Of a stretch of 64,000 bases of DNA, positions 30,730-42,700 are shown piece by piece (position 1 is the first letter of the stretch; the number at the start of each line of letters is the position of its first letter). The DNA comes from Lepus europaeus. Lineage: Eukaryota; Chordata; Mammalia; Lagomorpha; Leporidae. Under the pieces are notes generated by a model. The model was not told the DNA's origin and did no database searches. It saw only the letters and a program-made list of their open reading frames with translations. The stretch lies in NCBI RefSeq assembly GCF_033115175.1, contig NC_084837.1, positions 65,123,266 through 65,187,265 of the forward strand. Direction: 5' to 3'. A program made the translations under genes and the position numbers.

Positions 30730-33700
30730 GTGACACGGCGGGAGCCCGGCGGGGGGCGGGGGCGGCGCGGGCACGCTGCGGAGAGGCCCTGGCGGTTTCT
30801 GCGGGGCACGGCCCGCGCCCGGTGAGGGCCCCAAACTCTGAGGTGGGGGCGTCGGTCATGCGGTAACTGGAGGGTCTGTCCTGTGCTGGCCTCGCTCGGC
30901 CCCGCCTGGGAGGGCAACGACGGGTCGTTGGCACGCTGCGCGTTTGTCTTTTTTTTCCTTCCGCGCGAGAGCCGCTGGGCCGCCCCTGCCTGACTCAGAC
31001 GTCTCTGTTCCATGCCTGCTTTCGGCAGATTTCCGACATTCACGTGAGCAGGTATCGCGATCCAGGCAGAGCGGTAGACTTAGAGAAGTTCTGTTCTGAG
31101 ACTATTGACATCATTCAACCAGCTCTCGTCCTAGCCACAGGTAGGGAGGGTTGCCGTGCTGCGATGGTGTTCGGTGGTCCGGATGGTAGCATGCTAAGCC
31201 GGGGCTGCAGCTGTTCTCCCTGGGGACGTTGGGCGCGCGACGGCCACGGCCCCCCGGCGAGCCCGGCGAGGTATAGAGCAGTTGGGACGTGCTCTTTCCA
31301 TTTGTCCCTGGACAGCCTGGGTCAAGGCCCAGGCTCAGGTGTCGGCCACCATAAGGTTTCCGGAAGTAGTGGAAGCAGCAGTTGCGTGGTCGGCTGTAGT
31401 CAGTCGTCTCTTTTTTTTTGGTTATTGTTGCAGTTCTAGAGAGGATTATGGAAAGTCTTTTCGTTACGGATCAAAACTTGTCTTCTTTTTCCAACTTCCC
31501 CGTTTTCTCTGCAGTTTCCATCTTCTATTTTTTAGTTGTTGGAGGCTTCAGGTGACTCAGGGGCACTTTTCCTTCATCCCTTGAGGACTTTGTGACTTGG
31601 GTTCGTTGGGCTTTTCAAACCCTTGACCATAGGCTCCCAAACGTGGCGGGTAGAAGCAGCTGCAGGAGCGTCTGTAGACTGGGGGATTCATCTGTCTCTC
31701 GGCTGAAAGCCGCCTGCTGATGTGATGGGGTGTCTGTCCTCATTTTGTCCACGGGTCCCTGCTTCACGTGTTCGGTTTTATTTCTGAGAGCCTTTACTCT
31801 TATTTTCTGAACTGCACCTTTCGGATTGGTTCCTAATGTGGAAATAATACGTGGTCAGGTCACACACTGTCCTTCTGGGTTTGGAAAATATGGTTGCCAT
31901 TAATGTCAAGCACCTGCCTCGTGTTGGCATTTCTGATAAAGGATTTTCACTTTATCAGTTTATTCATGTACTTTGAACTGCTCTCTTCAAAGACTCCCCC
32001 CTACCACTCATTCGTTTCTAATATCCTAGGAGGTTAAATGGGCTCTGGCTAACTGGTAAGAAACAGACTGCTTGCTGAGAAAATCTTGTTCATGTAGACG
32101 GCTGCTTTAGGCATAAGTGGACTCCTAAGTGGCACCTGCCATGTGTTGAGTACTTTATCTTTGTTCCTTCAGTGTGCGTTTTTTAAACATTTGAATCCCC
32201 TGGGGTCTATTTGCACTGTGGTTCAGTGCTTCTGTAAACTTACAGGAGACCTGACAGACGCCAAAACCAAGGAACAGTTGGGATCTAGGCAGCAGGAGAT
32301 AGAATGGCAGACTTACCAGGATATTCTGAAGAAGACAAAGGTGTTGGAAAAAACCAAGTGGCTGGATGTCAAAGGAAACCATGGTAAGAATCCAGACGCA
32401 AGTATAGTAAAGACCAGTTTGTTTTTTCCTTCAGGAACCTAGCTTCTCCAATTTATATTGTAAAACTATTTAAAAAAAAAAAAACATTAAATTTAAATGG
32501 ACTGAAGGCCACAACTCTGAAACACAACTTTAATATGTGGTTCCAAAACTGCATTTGTCACCATTAGTCTTTGAGTTGAAAGTGTAGTCTTGTCTTCTTT
32601 GCATGGAAGAAAAACTTCTTGCAAAAATCGTAGAGGTAAGTATGTATGTGTATATATGTATATGTTTTAAAGTTTTATTTATTTATTACTTGAAAGTAAG
32701 AGTTAGCAAGATCTTCCATCCGCTGGTTCACTCCTCAGATGGTTGCAATGGCCAGTGCTGGGCCATGCTCAAGCAAGGAGCCAGGAACTTCTTTCAGGTC
32801 ACCCACATGGGTGGCAGGGACCCCAGCAGTTGGGTCATCTTCTGCTGCTTTTCCCAGGCCATTGGCAGGGAGCTGGATCAGAAATGGAGCAGTTGGGGGC
32901 CCAGCGCTGTGGCACAGTGGGTTGATGCCCTGGCCTGAAGCGCCAGCAACCCATGTGGGCACTGGTTCAAGACTTGGCTGCTCCACTTCCAATCCAGCTC
33001 TCTGCTATGGCCTGGGAAAGCAGTACAAGATGGTCGAAGTCTTTGGGCCTCTGCACCTGCGAGGGAGCCCTGGAAGAAGCTCCTGGCTCCTGGCCGAAGC
33101 GCAGCTCTGGCTGTTGCAGCCAGTTGGGGAGTGAACCATCGGATGGAAGACCTCTCTCCCTGTCTCTCTGCCTCTTCTCTCTGTGTAACTCTGACTTTCA
33201 AATAAATAAATAAAAATCTTTTAAAAAAATGAAAAAAAAAAAAAAGAAAGAAAGAAATGGAGCAGTAGGGATTTGAACCGGCAGCCATATGAGATGCCAG
33301 CATTGCAGGCAGTGGTTTTACCTGCCATGCCACATGCTGGCTCCAAAAGTGGAAGAAGCTATCCTGTTAACTGCATAATGTATGATTCTATTTATATGAC
33401 ATTCATGAAAAAGTTAAACTATAGACAACAGATTCTGGTTGCTAGGGGTTGGGGATGGGGGAAGAGATTGACTACAAAGAGATATCATGAGAGGATTTTG
33501 GGGGGTGATGGGACTGTTTTGTATTTTGATTGTGGTGGTGGATTTTGTGTGCTCATATCTGTCAAGATACACAGCACTGTGCATGATAAAGGATGAACTT
33601 CATTGTGTATAAATTAAAAATTCTTTTAGTTATAAACATCCCCATAGACTAGGCAAAAAAAATGGATAATCTGTTGCATTGTTTAGATTATCCTTGTTGT

Positions 33701-36700
33701 GTTAGTACAGAAATGAACTCTTCAAAAGAGTACTGAGGGTAGATGTAGTTGTTTTATTTATTCTTTTTTTTTAACAGGCAGAGTGGATAGTGAGAGAGAG
33801 AGACAGAGAGAAAGGTCTTCCTTTTTGCCGTTGGTTCACCCTCCAATGGCCGCTGTGGCTGGCGCATCTCGCTGATCCGAAGCCAGGAGCTTCTCCTGGT
33901 CTCCCACGGGGTGCATGGCCCAAGCACTTGGGCCATCCTCTACTGCACTCCCTGGCCACAGCAGAGAGCTGGTCTGGAAGAGGGGCAACCGGGATAGAAT
34001 CCAGCGCCCCGACCGGGACTAGAACCCGGTGTGCCGGTGCCGCAAGGCAGAGGAGTAGCCTGTTAAGCCACGGCGCCGGCCGATGTAGTTGTTTTATAAA
34101 GACTGACTATCTTACTAGTTAAGTACTTCATTTATCTGCTTTATTCAATCATTAATAGCCATTGAGTACCTATTTATATATTTTTTAAAAGTATCATTTT
34201 AAACAGATAGTTCTTCTTGGTGACATATACAACTCTTGGTTTAGTCAGAAAATGCTGTTTATAAATAATTCTTCCAAGGAGCTCAGAATTCTTAATTTAG
34301 AAAATAGGCTATCTGGCTTACAGCTTTCTCTGGCATGTGTTTCACCTTTTCCCGATCCTACATAGTGGTATAGGTAAAATTTTTTTCCCAGTAAATGCCA
34401 AACCTGCTTATATTTTTGAAAGTGTTCCAAGCCAAATTACTGACTTATTTATTTCAAGTAATAAATATAAAAAAGTCTTCCAATTCAATAATTTGGGCAG
34501 TCCTTTGTAGTTCATAATTACATAATTTGACTTGTGTAGGTATAAATGCTTATGATGTGTTCACATAGGGTTCACATATCATAAGATAGGTAAGGAAGCT
34601 TGATGTCAGTGAAATTTAACTACAGGTTGTTCTTGTTAGTAAGGAGATTGATACTTCTTTTGGCTTAACTGAACTCACAGGCTTACTCTCTAAGGTTATT
34701 AGAAATACAGTGGATTCCTGGAAGCTAAAAATGATGAGCAATTTTAGCTGTTGTAACCAAGCAATCAAAGTCTCTCGAATCATTATACTTCTAGGTGAAT
34801 GTTCCAAGATATCTTAAACTTTACCATTCTATAACATCATTCCCATTGAATCTTCTAAGAGTTAAGAGAGGGGATTTTTCCCTGTTACCAAAGTGATCCA
34901 CCATTTGGAATTACTTCTTCCTAGCTTCCAGAATCACATGATTTGACAGCAGCAACAACAGTCTATTCTTATAGCTTCAAATTGATTTATTCTGAATTTA
35001 CATAATTCAAAGCACCTATTATTATCCAGTATATAGGTGCCTTAGAGAATCTAGGTAGTCTAAATTATTTTAAGCTATCATGATTTTAAAAAAAATATTG
35101 GTATAACTGAGTGGTGTTCTATTATTTATAAGTGTTATGGAAAGAATTGTCATTTTTCTTTAGTCATTAACATGTTTGCATTTTTCTTTTTAATGTAGAT
35201 CCATGTTTGCTTTTTTCTTTTTGATTAGATGCATACAACCTTCCAAGTCTCAACAGTGTCCAGAATTATTACAGGTACTGTACTGATCAGGAGACAGACC
35301 ACCATATGGAGCCTGTGTTATAAGCAGGTGCACTCAATTGAATGAATAAATGAAAACATTTTTAACATGCAACTTCTACATGAAGAACTTTTGGTAATTT
35401 AGAGAAGGAAGCTGTGTATGTATGTGACAAATTCAATACTTTTTGTTTTTTGAAATTTTTGCTTTCCTTTCATTCTGTTTCAAATACTTTAATGCTTTGT
35501 GTTAGTCAATGGTACTTTTATTTATTTATTTTTTAAAAGTTTATTTATTTGAAAGGCAGAGTTACAGAGAGGCAGAGAGAGAGAGAGAGAGGTCTTACAT
35601 TTGTTGGTTCACTCCCCAGATGGCCACAGCTGGCTGGAGCTATGCCAGTCCAAAGCCAGGAGCCAGACGCTTCTGGGTCTCCCATGTGACTGCAGAGGCA
35701 CAAGAACTTGGGCCATCTTCTGTTTTCCCAGGCCATAGCAGAGAGCTGGATTGGAGGTGGAGCAGCCAGGACTCAAACTGGTGCCCATTTGGGATGCTAG
35801 TGCTGCAGACCAGGGTTTTAATCCACTGCACCACAGCGCCGACCTTAGTGGTACTTTTAATACTCTACAGAGGCTTCTTTTGACCATTGGTGCATAGCAA
35901 AAGCCATTTCAGTCAGAGTTTGATAGCCAAATCCCTGAAGCCAATGGGTTTTCAGAATGCTGGGGTGGCTAGAGAGCCCAGTTGGTCACCCCTAGCTACT
36001 GTATCCTCCCTTCCTTCCTTCCTTCCTTCCTTCCTTCCTTCCTTCCTTCCTTCCTTCCTTCCTCTCTCTCTCTCTCTCTCTCATTTATTTATTTTTAAGA
36101 TTTATTTTATTTATTTGAAAGACAGAGTTACAGAGAGAGGGAGACAGAGACAAAGAGGTCTTCCATCCGCTGGTTCACTCCCCAGATGGCCGCAACAGTA
36201 GGAACTGTGCCGATCTGAAGCCAGGAGCCAGGAGCTTCTTCTGGGTCTCCCATGTGGGTGCAGGGGCCCAAGGTCTTGAGCCATCTGCTGCTGCTTTCCT
36301 AGGCCATAGCAAAGAGCTGGATTGAAGAAGAGCGGCCGGGACTAGAACTGGTGCCCATATGGGATGCTGGCGCTTCAGGCCAGGGCATTAACCCGCTGCA
36401 CCACAGTGCTGGCCCCTCTTTCTTTCTCTTTTTTTCTTATTTATTTGAGAGGCTGGTTCACTCCCCAAATGAACAGAGTTGGGCCATACCAAAGCCATGA
36501 GCCAGGAACTTCTTCTGGGTCTCCCATGTGGGTGCAGGGGCCAAACGACTTGGGCCATCTTCGACTGCTTTCCCAGGTCATTAGCAGGAAGCTGGATTGG
36601 CAGAGGAGTAGCCAGGACACAGACTGGCCCCCATATGAGATGCCTGTGCTGCAGGCAGAGGCTTAACCTACTACACCACAGCACAGACACTGCTCTATCC

Positions 36701-39700
36701 TTGCATCCCATGTCATACAAATAATAAATTTTCTTTATATGTCATAAATGTTAAAAAAAAAAGCTAGGAAATTTCTGAGTTAGAAAACCAGTTCTTTAGT
36801 TTCAGTGTGTTGAAATTCTTTGGGTCACAGTTTCACTTTCAATTCTTGGGTCACCATTGGCTTTGTTCTGCATTGTCAATCAGTAGCCAAGTGTTTATTG
36901 AGATAAAGGAGCTAATGTTTAAAAATGTGGCCTCTGTCTTCAAGGAATTTATAGTCCAGCTAAGGGAGAAAAGGATTACATAGGGAATGACTAGAAGAGA
37001 GCATGAAGGCAGGGCTAATGGAATGCTGGATGACTTAGTGCCCATGATAATCACAATGAGAAGTCAGAAGAGAGACTAAGGGGTGGACATGGGTCATAGT
37101 TTATAAAAGAAATAAAGTGGTCGGCCGGTGCCGTGGCTTAACAGGCTAATCCTCCGCCTTGCGGCGCCGGCACACCGGGTTCTAGTCCTGGTTGGGGTGC
37201 CAGATTCTATCCTGGTTGCCCCTCTTCCAGGCCAGCTCTCTGCTGTGGCCCGGGAGTGCAGTGGAGAATGGCCCAAGTCCTTGGGCCCTGCACCCCATGG
37301 GAGACCAGGAGAAGCACCTGGCTCCTGCCTTTGGATCAGCAAGATGCGCCGGCTGCAGCGGCCATTGGAGAGTGAACCAACGGCAAAAAGAAAGACCTTT
37401 CTCTCTGTCTCTCTCTCACTCACTGTCAAAAAAAAACCAAAACCATTGTGTATATTAAATTACATGTGTTTGTCAAATATTTCCTAAAAGGGCATTTAAA
37501 TCTCTTCTGATTAGAGTCCTTTCTTACAAAGGAGAAATATAGCATTCTAAGAGAGTATGTGAGTTCACATCATCTATTTGTCAGAATTAGGATCCTTCCT
37601 TCACTAATGATAAGGAAGCTGGAAAAGCATAACAACAACAAAAAAAAACTTAAGTAAAAAAAAAAAAAAAGAAAGAAAGTGGTGTCCAGGCTTAAAATAT
37701 AGCTTGCATTTGGAGAAGTAAGAAATACCAGGGAGTGTATTTTAGGCAAAAGGATAGGCATGAACAGAGCTTTGAAAGCTAGATGAGTTTGGAGTGTGGA
37801 GACAGGGGATGGCAGTAAAGAAATTAGTTTCATGAGAATGAAGATTCTCACTGAGGACTGGTGTGATGCTGGATAAGTAGCTTAGAGCAAGTTTATGGAA
37901 GTCATAACTAACAAGCACAGACATTTAGATAAGATAGGTAATAGTTCATAATCCAGTATAGATTCTTTAGGAGACAAGTAACATAATGAACACAGTATTT
38001 TGTACAGGGCAGTCTCACAACAGAAAAAGAAGAAGATAGGAGTAAAAAGGAAAACCTAGGGAGAGATTGGAGTTCGTGGGTCAAATAGGAGATCCTACTC
38101 CAGTCCTCTCTGGTATAGGAAGGGCCTGAAATGAACAGAAGGCATCTGTCTGTACAAAGTCCTTGATATGGGCATGCTGACATCAGCTTGGGGATGCCAG
38201 ATCAAAAAGCTTTGATTAACCGACTACATTTATAGGATTAGAGTCACTGTAACTTGGAAGAAGAGATAATTCTTTTTTGTTAATGTGAGACAGGGAAAAG
38301 ATAGATGAAAATCTTTCTTTTCACTGTTTCTTAGATGGTGACTAAGGACATAGTTATGAGACATTTTCAAAGAAGAATTACAGGACTTGGGGTCTGAGTA
38401 GTTACTGGGAAAGTAAAGTGATTTGTGACTTTTAAGTTTCTTTTATATTTTTTTGTTCCTAGCCATCTAAACAATCTGAATTTAATAAGTGACATTTTGT
38501 GAGAGATACACATTTTACAGAAATGTGAACTTGAGGGAAAAACATTTTAAGCTCAATCTTAATTTTTTTAAATTTATTTATTCATTGGAAAGGCAGAGTT
38601 ACAGAGAGACAGGGGGAAACAGAGAGAAAGAGAGAGAGAGAGAGAGATCTTTTATCTGCTGATGACCAGATTAGCCCAATGGCTGGGGCTTGACCAAGCT
38701 GAAGTCAGGGGCTTTTTCTAGGTCTCCTAGGTGGATGGTGGGGACCCGAGTGCCTGGGACATCTGCTGCATTCCCAGATGCGTTAGCAGGGAGCTGAATC
38801 AGAAGCCGAGCAGCCAGGATTTGAATTGTACACAGTAAAATAAGTTTCAAATATTAGTTGGGAGATATACTAACAAATAATTGGGGTGGGGCCGCCGCTG
38901 TGGCGCAGCAGGTTAATGCCCTGGCCTGAAGCGCCAGCATCCTATATGGGCACTGGTTCAAGACCCAGCTGCTCCACTTCCAATCCAGCTGTCTGCTAGG
39001 CCTGGTGTATTTAATACCATTTTTTGAATTCTGCATTTTGGCTTTCTCTGGGGTCTTTTTTGTATTTCTATACTATCTTTTTATTCTCCTTTAAATGTTC
39101 TATACACACAAGGGATACTCTCTTTTCATCATACATTTCTTGGTAAAATTTTTTAACTTTAGGATATGGCATTTAGCGTGCTACTTTGTTTCTAAGTACT
39201 CCAGTTATTTGTTTTGTTTTATTTATTTTTAGGATTTATTTATTTATTTGAAAGTCAGAGTTACACAGAGGAGAGGCAGAGAGAGAGAGAGAGGTCTTCC
39301 ATCCAATGGTTCACTCCCCAGTTGGCTGCAATGGCTGGAGCTATGCTGATCCAAAGCCAGGAGCCAGGAGCTTCTTCTGGGTCTCCCCCACTAGTGCAGG
39401 GGCCCAAGGACCTCGGCCATCTTCTGCTGCTTTCTCAGGCACATTAGCAAGGAGCTGGATCAGAAGTGGAGAGCTGGGACTCAAACTGGAGCCCATATGG
39501 GATGTTGGTGCTGCAGGCATTGGTTTAATCTGTTATGCCACATTGCTGGCCCCCAATTTTTTTAAATTTATTTATATATGAGAGACTGTGAGTGCTACTA
39601 TTCATTGATTCACTCCCCAAATGCATGAAATAGCTCTTAGCCTGTTAGGAGCTGAAGCCAGGAGCTAGGAATTCAATCCATGCTTCCATATGGGTAGCAG

Positions 39701-42700
39701 GAACCCAACTGCCTGAGCCATCATTGCTCCCTCCTAGAGTCTTCATTAGCAAGAAGCTGGAATCAGGAGCTGGAGCTAGGAATTGAACCCAGGCACTGAA
39801 ATATGGGATACAGGGGTCCCAGATGATGTCTTAACTGCTAAGCTAAATGCCCATTCCCATCATATATTTTACCCTCTGCTTTCAAGTGGGTGTATTTTTT
39901 TTTTAAGATTTTATTTATTTATTTGAGAGGTAGAGTTACAGACAGTGAGAGATAGAGACAGAGAGAAAGGTCTTCCTTTGGCTGGTTCACTCCCTAAATG
40001 GCGTCAACGGCCGGAGTTGCATGAATCAGGAGCCAGGAGCTTCTTCTGAGTGTCCCACTTGGGTGCAGGGGCCCAAGCATTTGGACCATCTTCCACTGGT
40101 TTCCCAGGCCATAGCAAGAGAGCTGGATTGGAAGAGGAGCAGCTGGGACTAGAACCAGTGCCCATGTGAGATGCTGGCGCTTCAGGCCAGGGCTTTAACC
40201 TGCTGTGCCACAGCGCCGGCCCTGAGGTGTTTTTTCCTTAAAAATTCTCATCTTTTTGTGAAAGGCAGAGAGACACAAAGAGAGGGAGAGAGTGCCTGTC
40301 CAATGGTTCACTTCCCAAGTACCCCAACAGCCAGGGCTCTGCCACATTGAGGCTAGGAGGCTGGAACACAATCTGGGTCTCCCACATGGGTGACAGTAGC
40401 CCAAGCATTTGAGCCATCACCTGCTGCCTCCTAGGGTTCACATTAGCAGGAAGCTAGAATCATTAGTACTAGGATTCAAACCCAGGCACTCTGAAATGGG
40501 ATGCAGGCATCTTAACCACTGAGCCAAACATCCACTCAGATATTTATTTATTCAAATTTGTTACTCATTTTTATATGTTTGAAAGACAGAGCAAGAGAGA
40601 GAGAGAGAGAGAAATATCTTCTGTCCTCTGGTTCTGCCTCCAAGAGCTGGGACTGGACTAGGCTGAAGCCAGAAGCCAGGAGCTCCTCCATATGGGTCTC
40701 CCATGTGGTGGCAGGGTCTCAAGTACTTGGGCCATTGCCTGTTGCCGCCCTCGAACACTGGGACTGGATCCCAAGCATTCCAATATGGGATGCAGGCATC
40801 CCAAGCAGCCACTTAACCTGCTGTACTACAACCTCTGTACCACCCACACCCTCCATATATTTTTAAATGATTGAATTTTAATGTGTCAAAAAACATAGCA
40901 AGAGAAACAACTTCTGTGAGATAGTAAATCCTGAAGAGTAAGAATGAACAAATAAATAAATAGGTACAAATTTCAGAGAACCCTGAAATGGAAATTCATT
41001 ACCAAGAGAGGCAATAGAATTAGTTGACTTTGTTTAATATAGGTTTGACTAATTTTTCAGTATTGATTATAATGTTTATGTAATATATTTTCTTTGTTTA
41101 TATTGATGGCTGTTGTGGCTTAAATATAGCTCCCTTGTAACACATTAAATTTCAGAAGTCTATTTGTGTTTTAGAATATGTCTGTTAGGTTAAACATTAT
41201 TTAAGACACTTAGACAAATTATGATACCAACTTTTCTTATGATGTTCTGCCATTTGAATAATATATGTATGCCCCTAATAGAACCTGTACTTTCCTAGTC
41301 ATTTATTCCACAAATGCTAAATGAGAGCCTACTCTGTTAACATCCTTTTTCCCTGTCTTCACTCCTTAACTTTCTGGACTTGAGCACTGTTGACATTTAA
41401 GGAGGTTTGGACTGTCATTACTACCTGTGGACCCAGTATATTTTTAGGAACTGAAAAAGATTTACTCACCCAGTCCTAGATGAGCAGTATATGACTTCAT
41501 CTTTGCAAGTCCTTTTTGAGAACTAAGCCTTTCTAGTCCTGTTTCAAGAAGCAAACACCTTTGGGGCCAGTGCTGTATCGTAGAGGGTAAAGCCTCCGCC
41601 TGCGACACCAGCATCCCATATGGGCACCAATTCAAGACCTGGCTGCTACACTTCTGATCCAGCTCCCTGCTAATGTTCCTGGGAAAGTAGCAGAAGATGG
41701 CCCAAATGCTTGGGCCCCTGTACCCATGTGGGAGACCTGAAAGAAGCTCCTGACTCCTGGCTTTGGGCCTGGCCCAGCCCCAGCTGTTGGAGCCATTTGG
41801 GGAGTGAATCAGCAGGTGGAAGATCTCTGTAACTCTGACTTTCAAGTCAATAAATAAATCTTTAAAAATAAATAAATAAAAGGAAACACCTTTTTTATGC
41901 AGAGACTTCAAAAAGTCAATGAAAAATGGAATTAAAAGATAAGTTTATTTTGGTACAAAAAAAGTTTGAAACTCATGCATAATTTTTTCATAACATTTTC
42001 CATGAAGTTTTTGAAGCCATTTCATATTTCACTACCCCCAGAACTCACTTGGGTACTCAGTAGGCTCTCACTGAAGTTTTAAGTGATTGATAAGTACTAT
42101 TTCACTGGTTTCTTATTCATTTCTTTACAGTATTTATTGGATTGCCTAAAACAGCCTTTTTATTTCTCAGCTTTATTTGGTGACCTTATATTTGATTATT
42201 GACGAATTAGCTTGCACACGGCTTTGAAGACAGGAGAAGAAAATCTTCGAAATTTCTTTTAATCAGTTTATCCGTTGTGGACCTAATTTAATGTATTTCT
42301 CTGTCAGATCAGCAAATTTGTCCTTGAGAGGGAGGGAAAATCTAGTGTGATATTAGGGGAGGAATGTACATTGACCTTGTCTTTCTTATGGTTGCACTAC
42401 AACTTTCCTGTCTTGTATTTTTTAGGAAATATTCTGCTGTACGTAGGGATGGCTCTTTCCATTATGTCCACAGTACTCCCTTTGGCAACTATTCTTTCAT
42501 CTATGTGGACGCCACCCAAGATCCAGGGCCTAAGAGACCCTATAATTTCTTTGGGATTTTAGATCAGGTACAGTAAAAGTCTCACTTCCCTTTGTAGCTT
42601 ACCTATTTTTTATTTTTTCCACAGATACATATGTATCACTTAAAGTTTCCTAGGTAAACAAGTTCTTATGTACAAATGCTTAAGAAAATTTTTATTGTGG

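Larger units (their letters stand above)
32384..35228 (+). other. TMEM62: TMEM62 intron 3
   Basis: Holds a nested SINE pair, an L1M tail and one CTGTCA-tail SINE. About 34100-35228 shows nothing recognisable. Confidence 0.85.
35275..42425 (+). other. TMEM62: TMEM62 intron 4 (7.15 kb)
   Basis: Longest TMEM62 intron in the window. It is dense with SINEs, mostly antisense to the gene. About 37690-38560 resembles an old interspersed repeat of unassigned family. About 40860-41550 and 42020-42425 hold nothing I can name. Confidence 0.85.

Noticed and set aside
30375-30934. Long open frames on both strands over the TMEM62 promoter and exon 1
   Set aside because: GC-rich CpG-island sequence is stop-poor by composition. 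Only the frame starting at 30550 matches a known protein and splices correctly.
31044-31439. 131-residue frame at TMEM62 exon 2
   Set aside because: Read-through of exon 2 into intron 2; the true exon ends at the 31140 donor.
36007-36082. Possible CRISPR-like periodic array
   Set aside because: A simple TTCC/CT microsatellite with no spacers, in vertebrate DNA.
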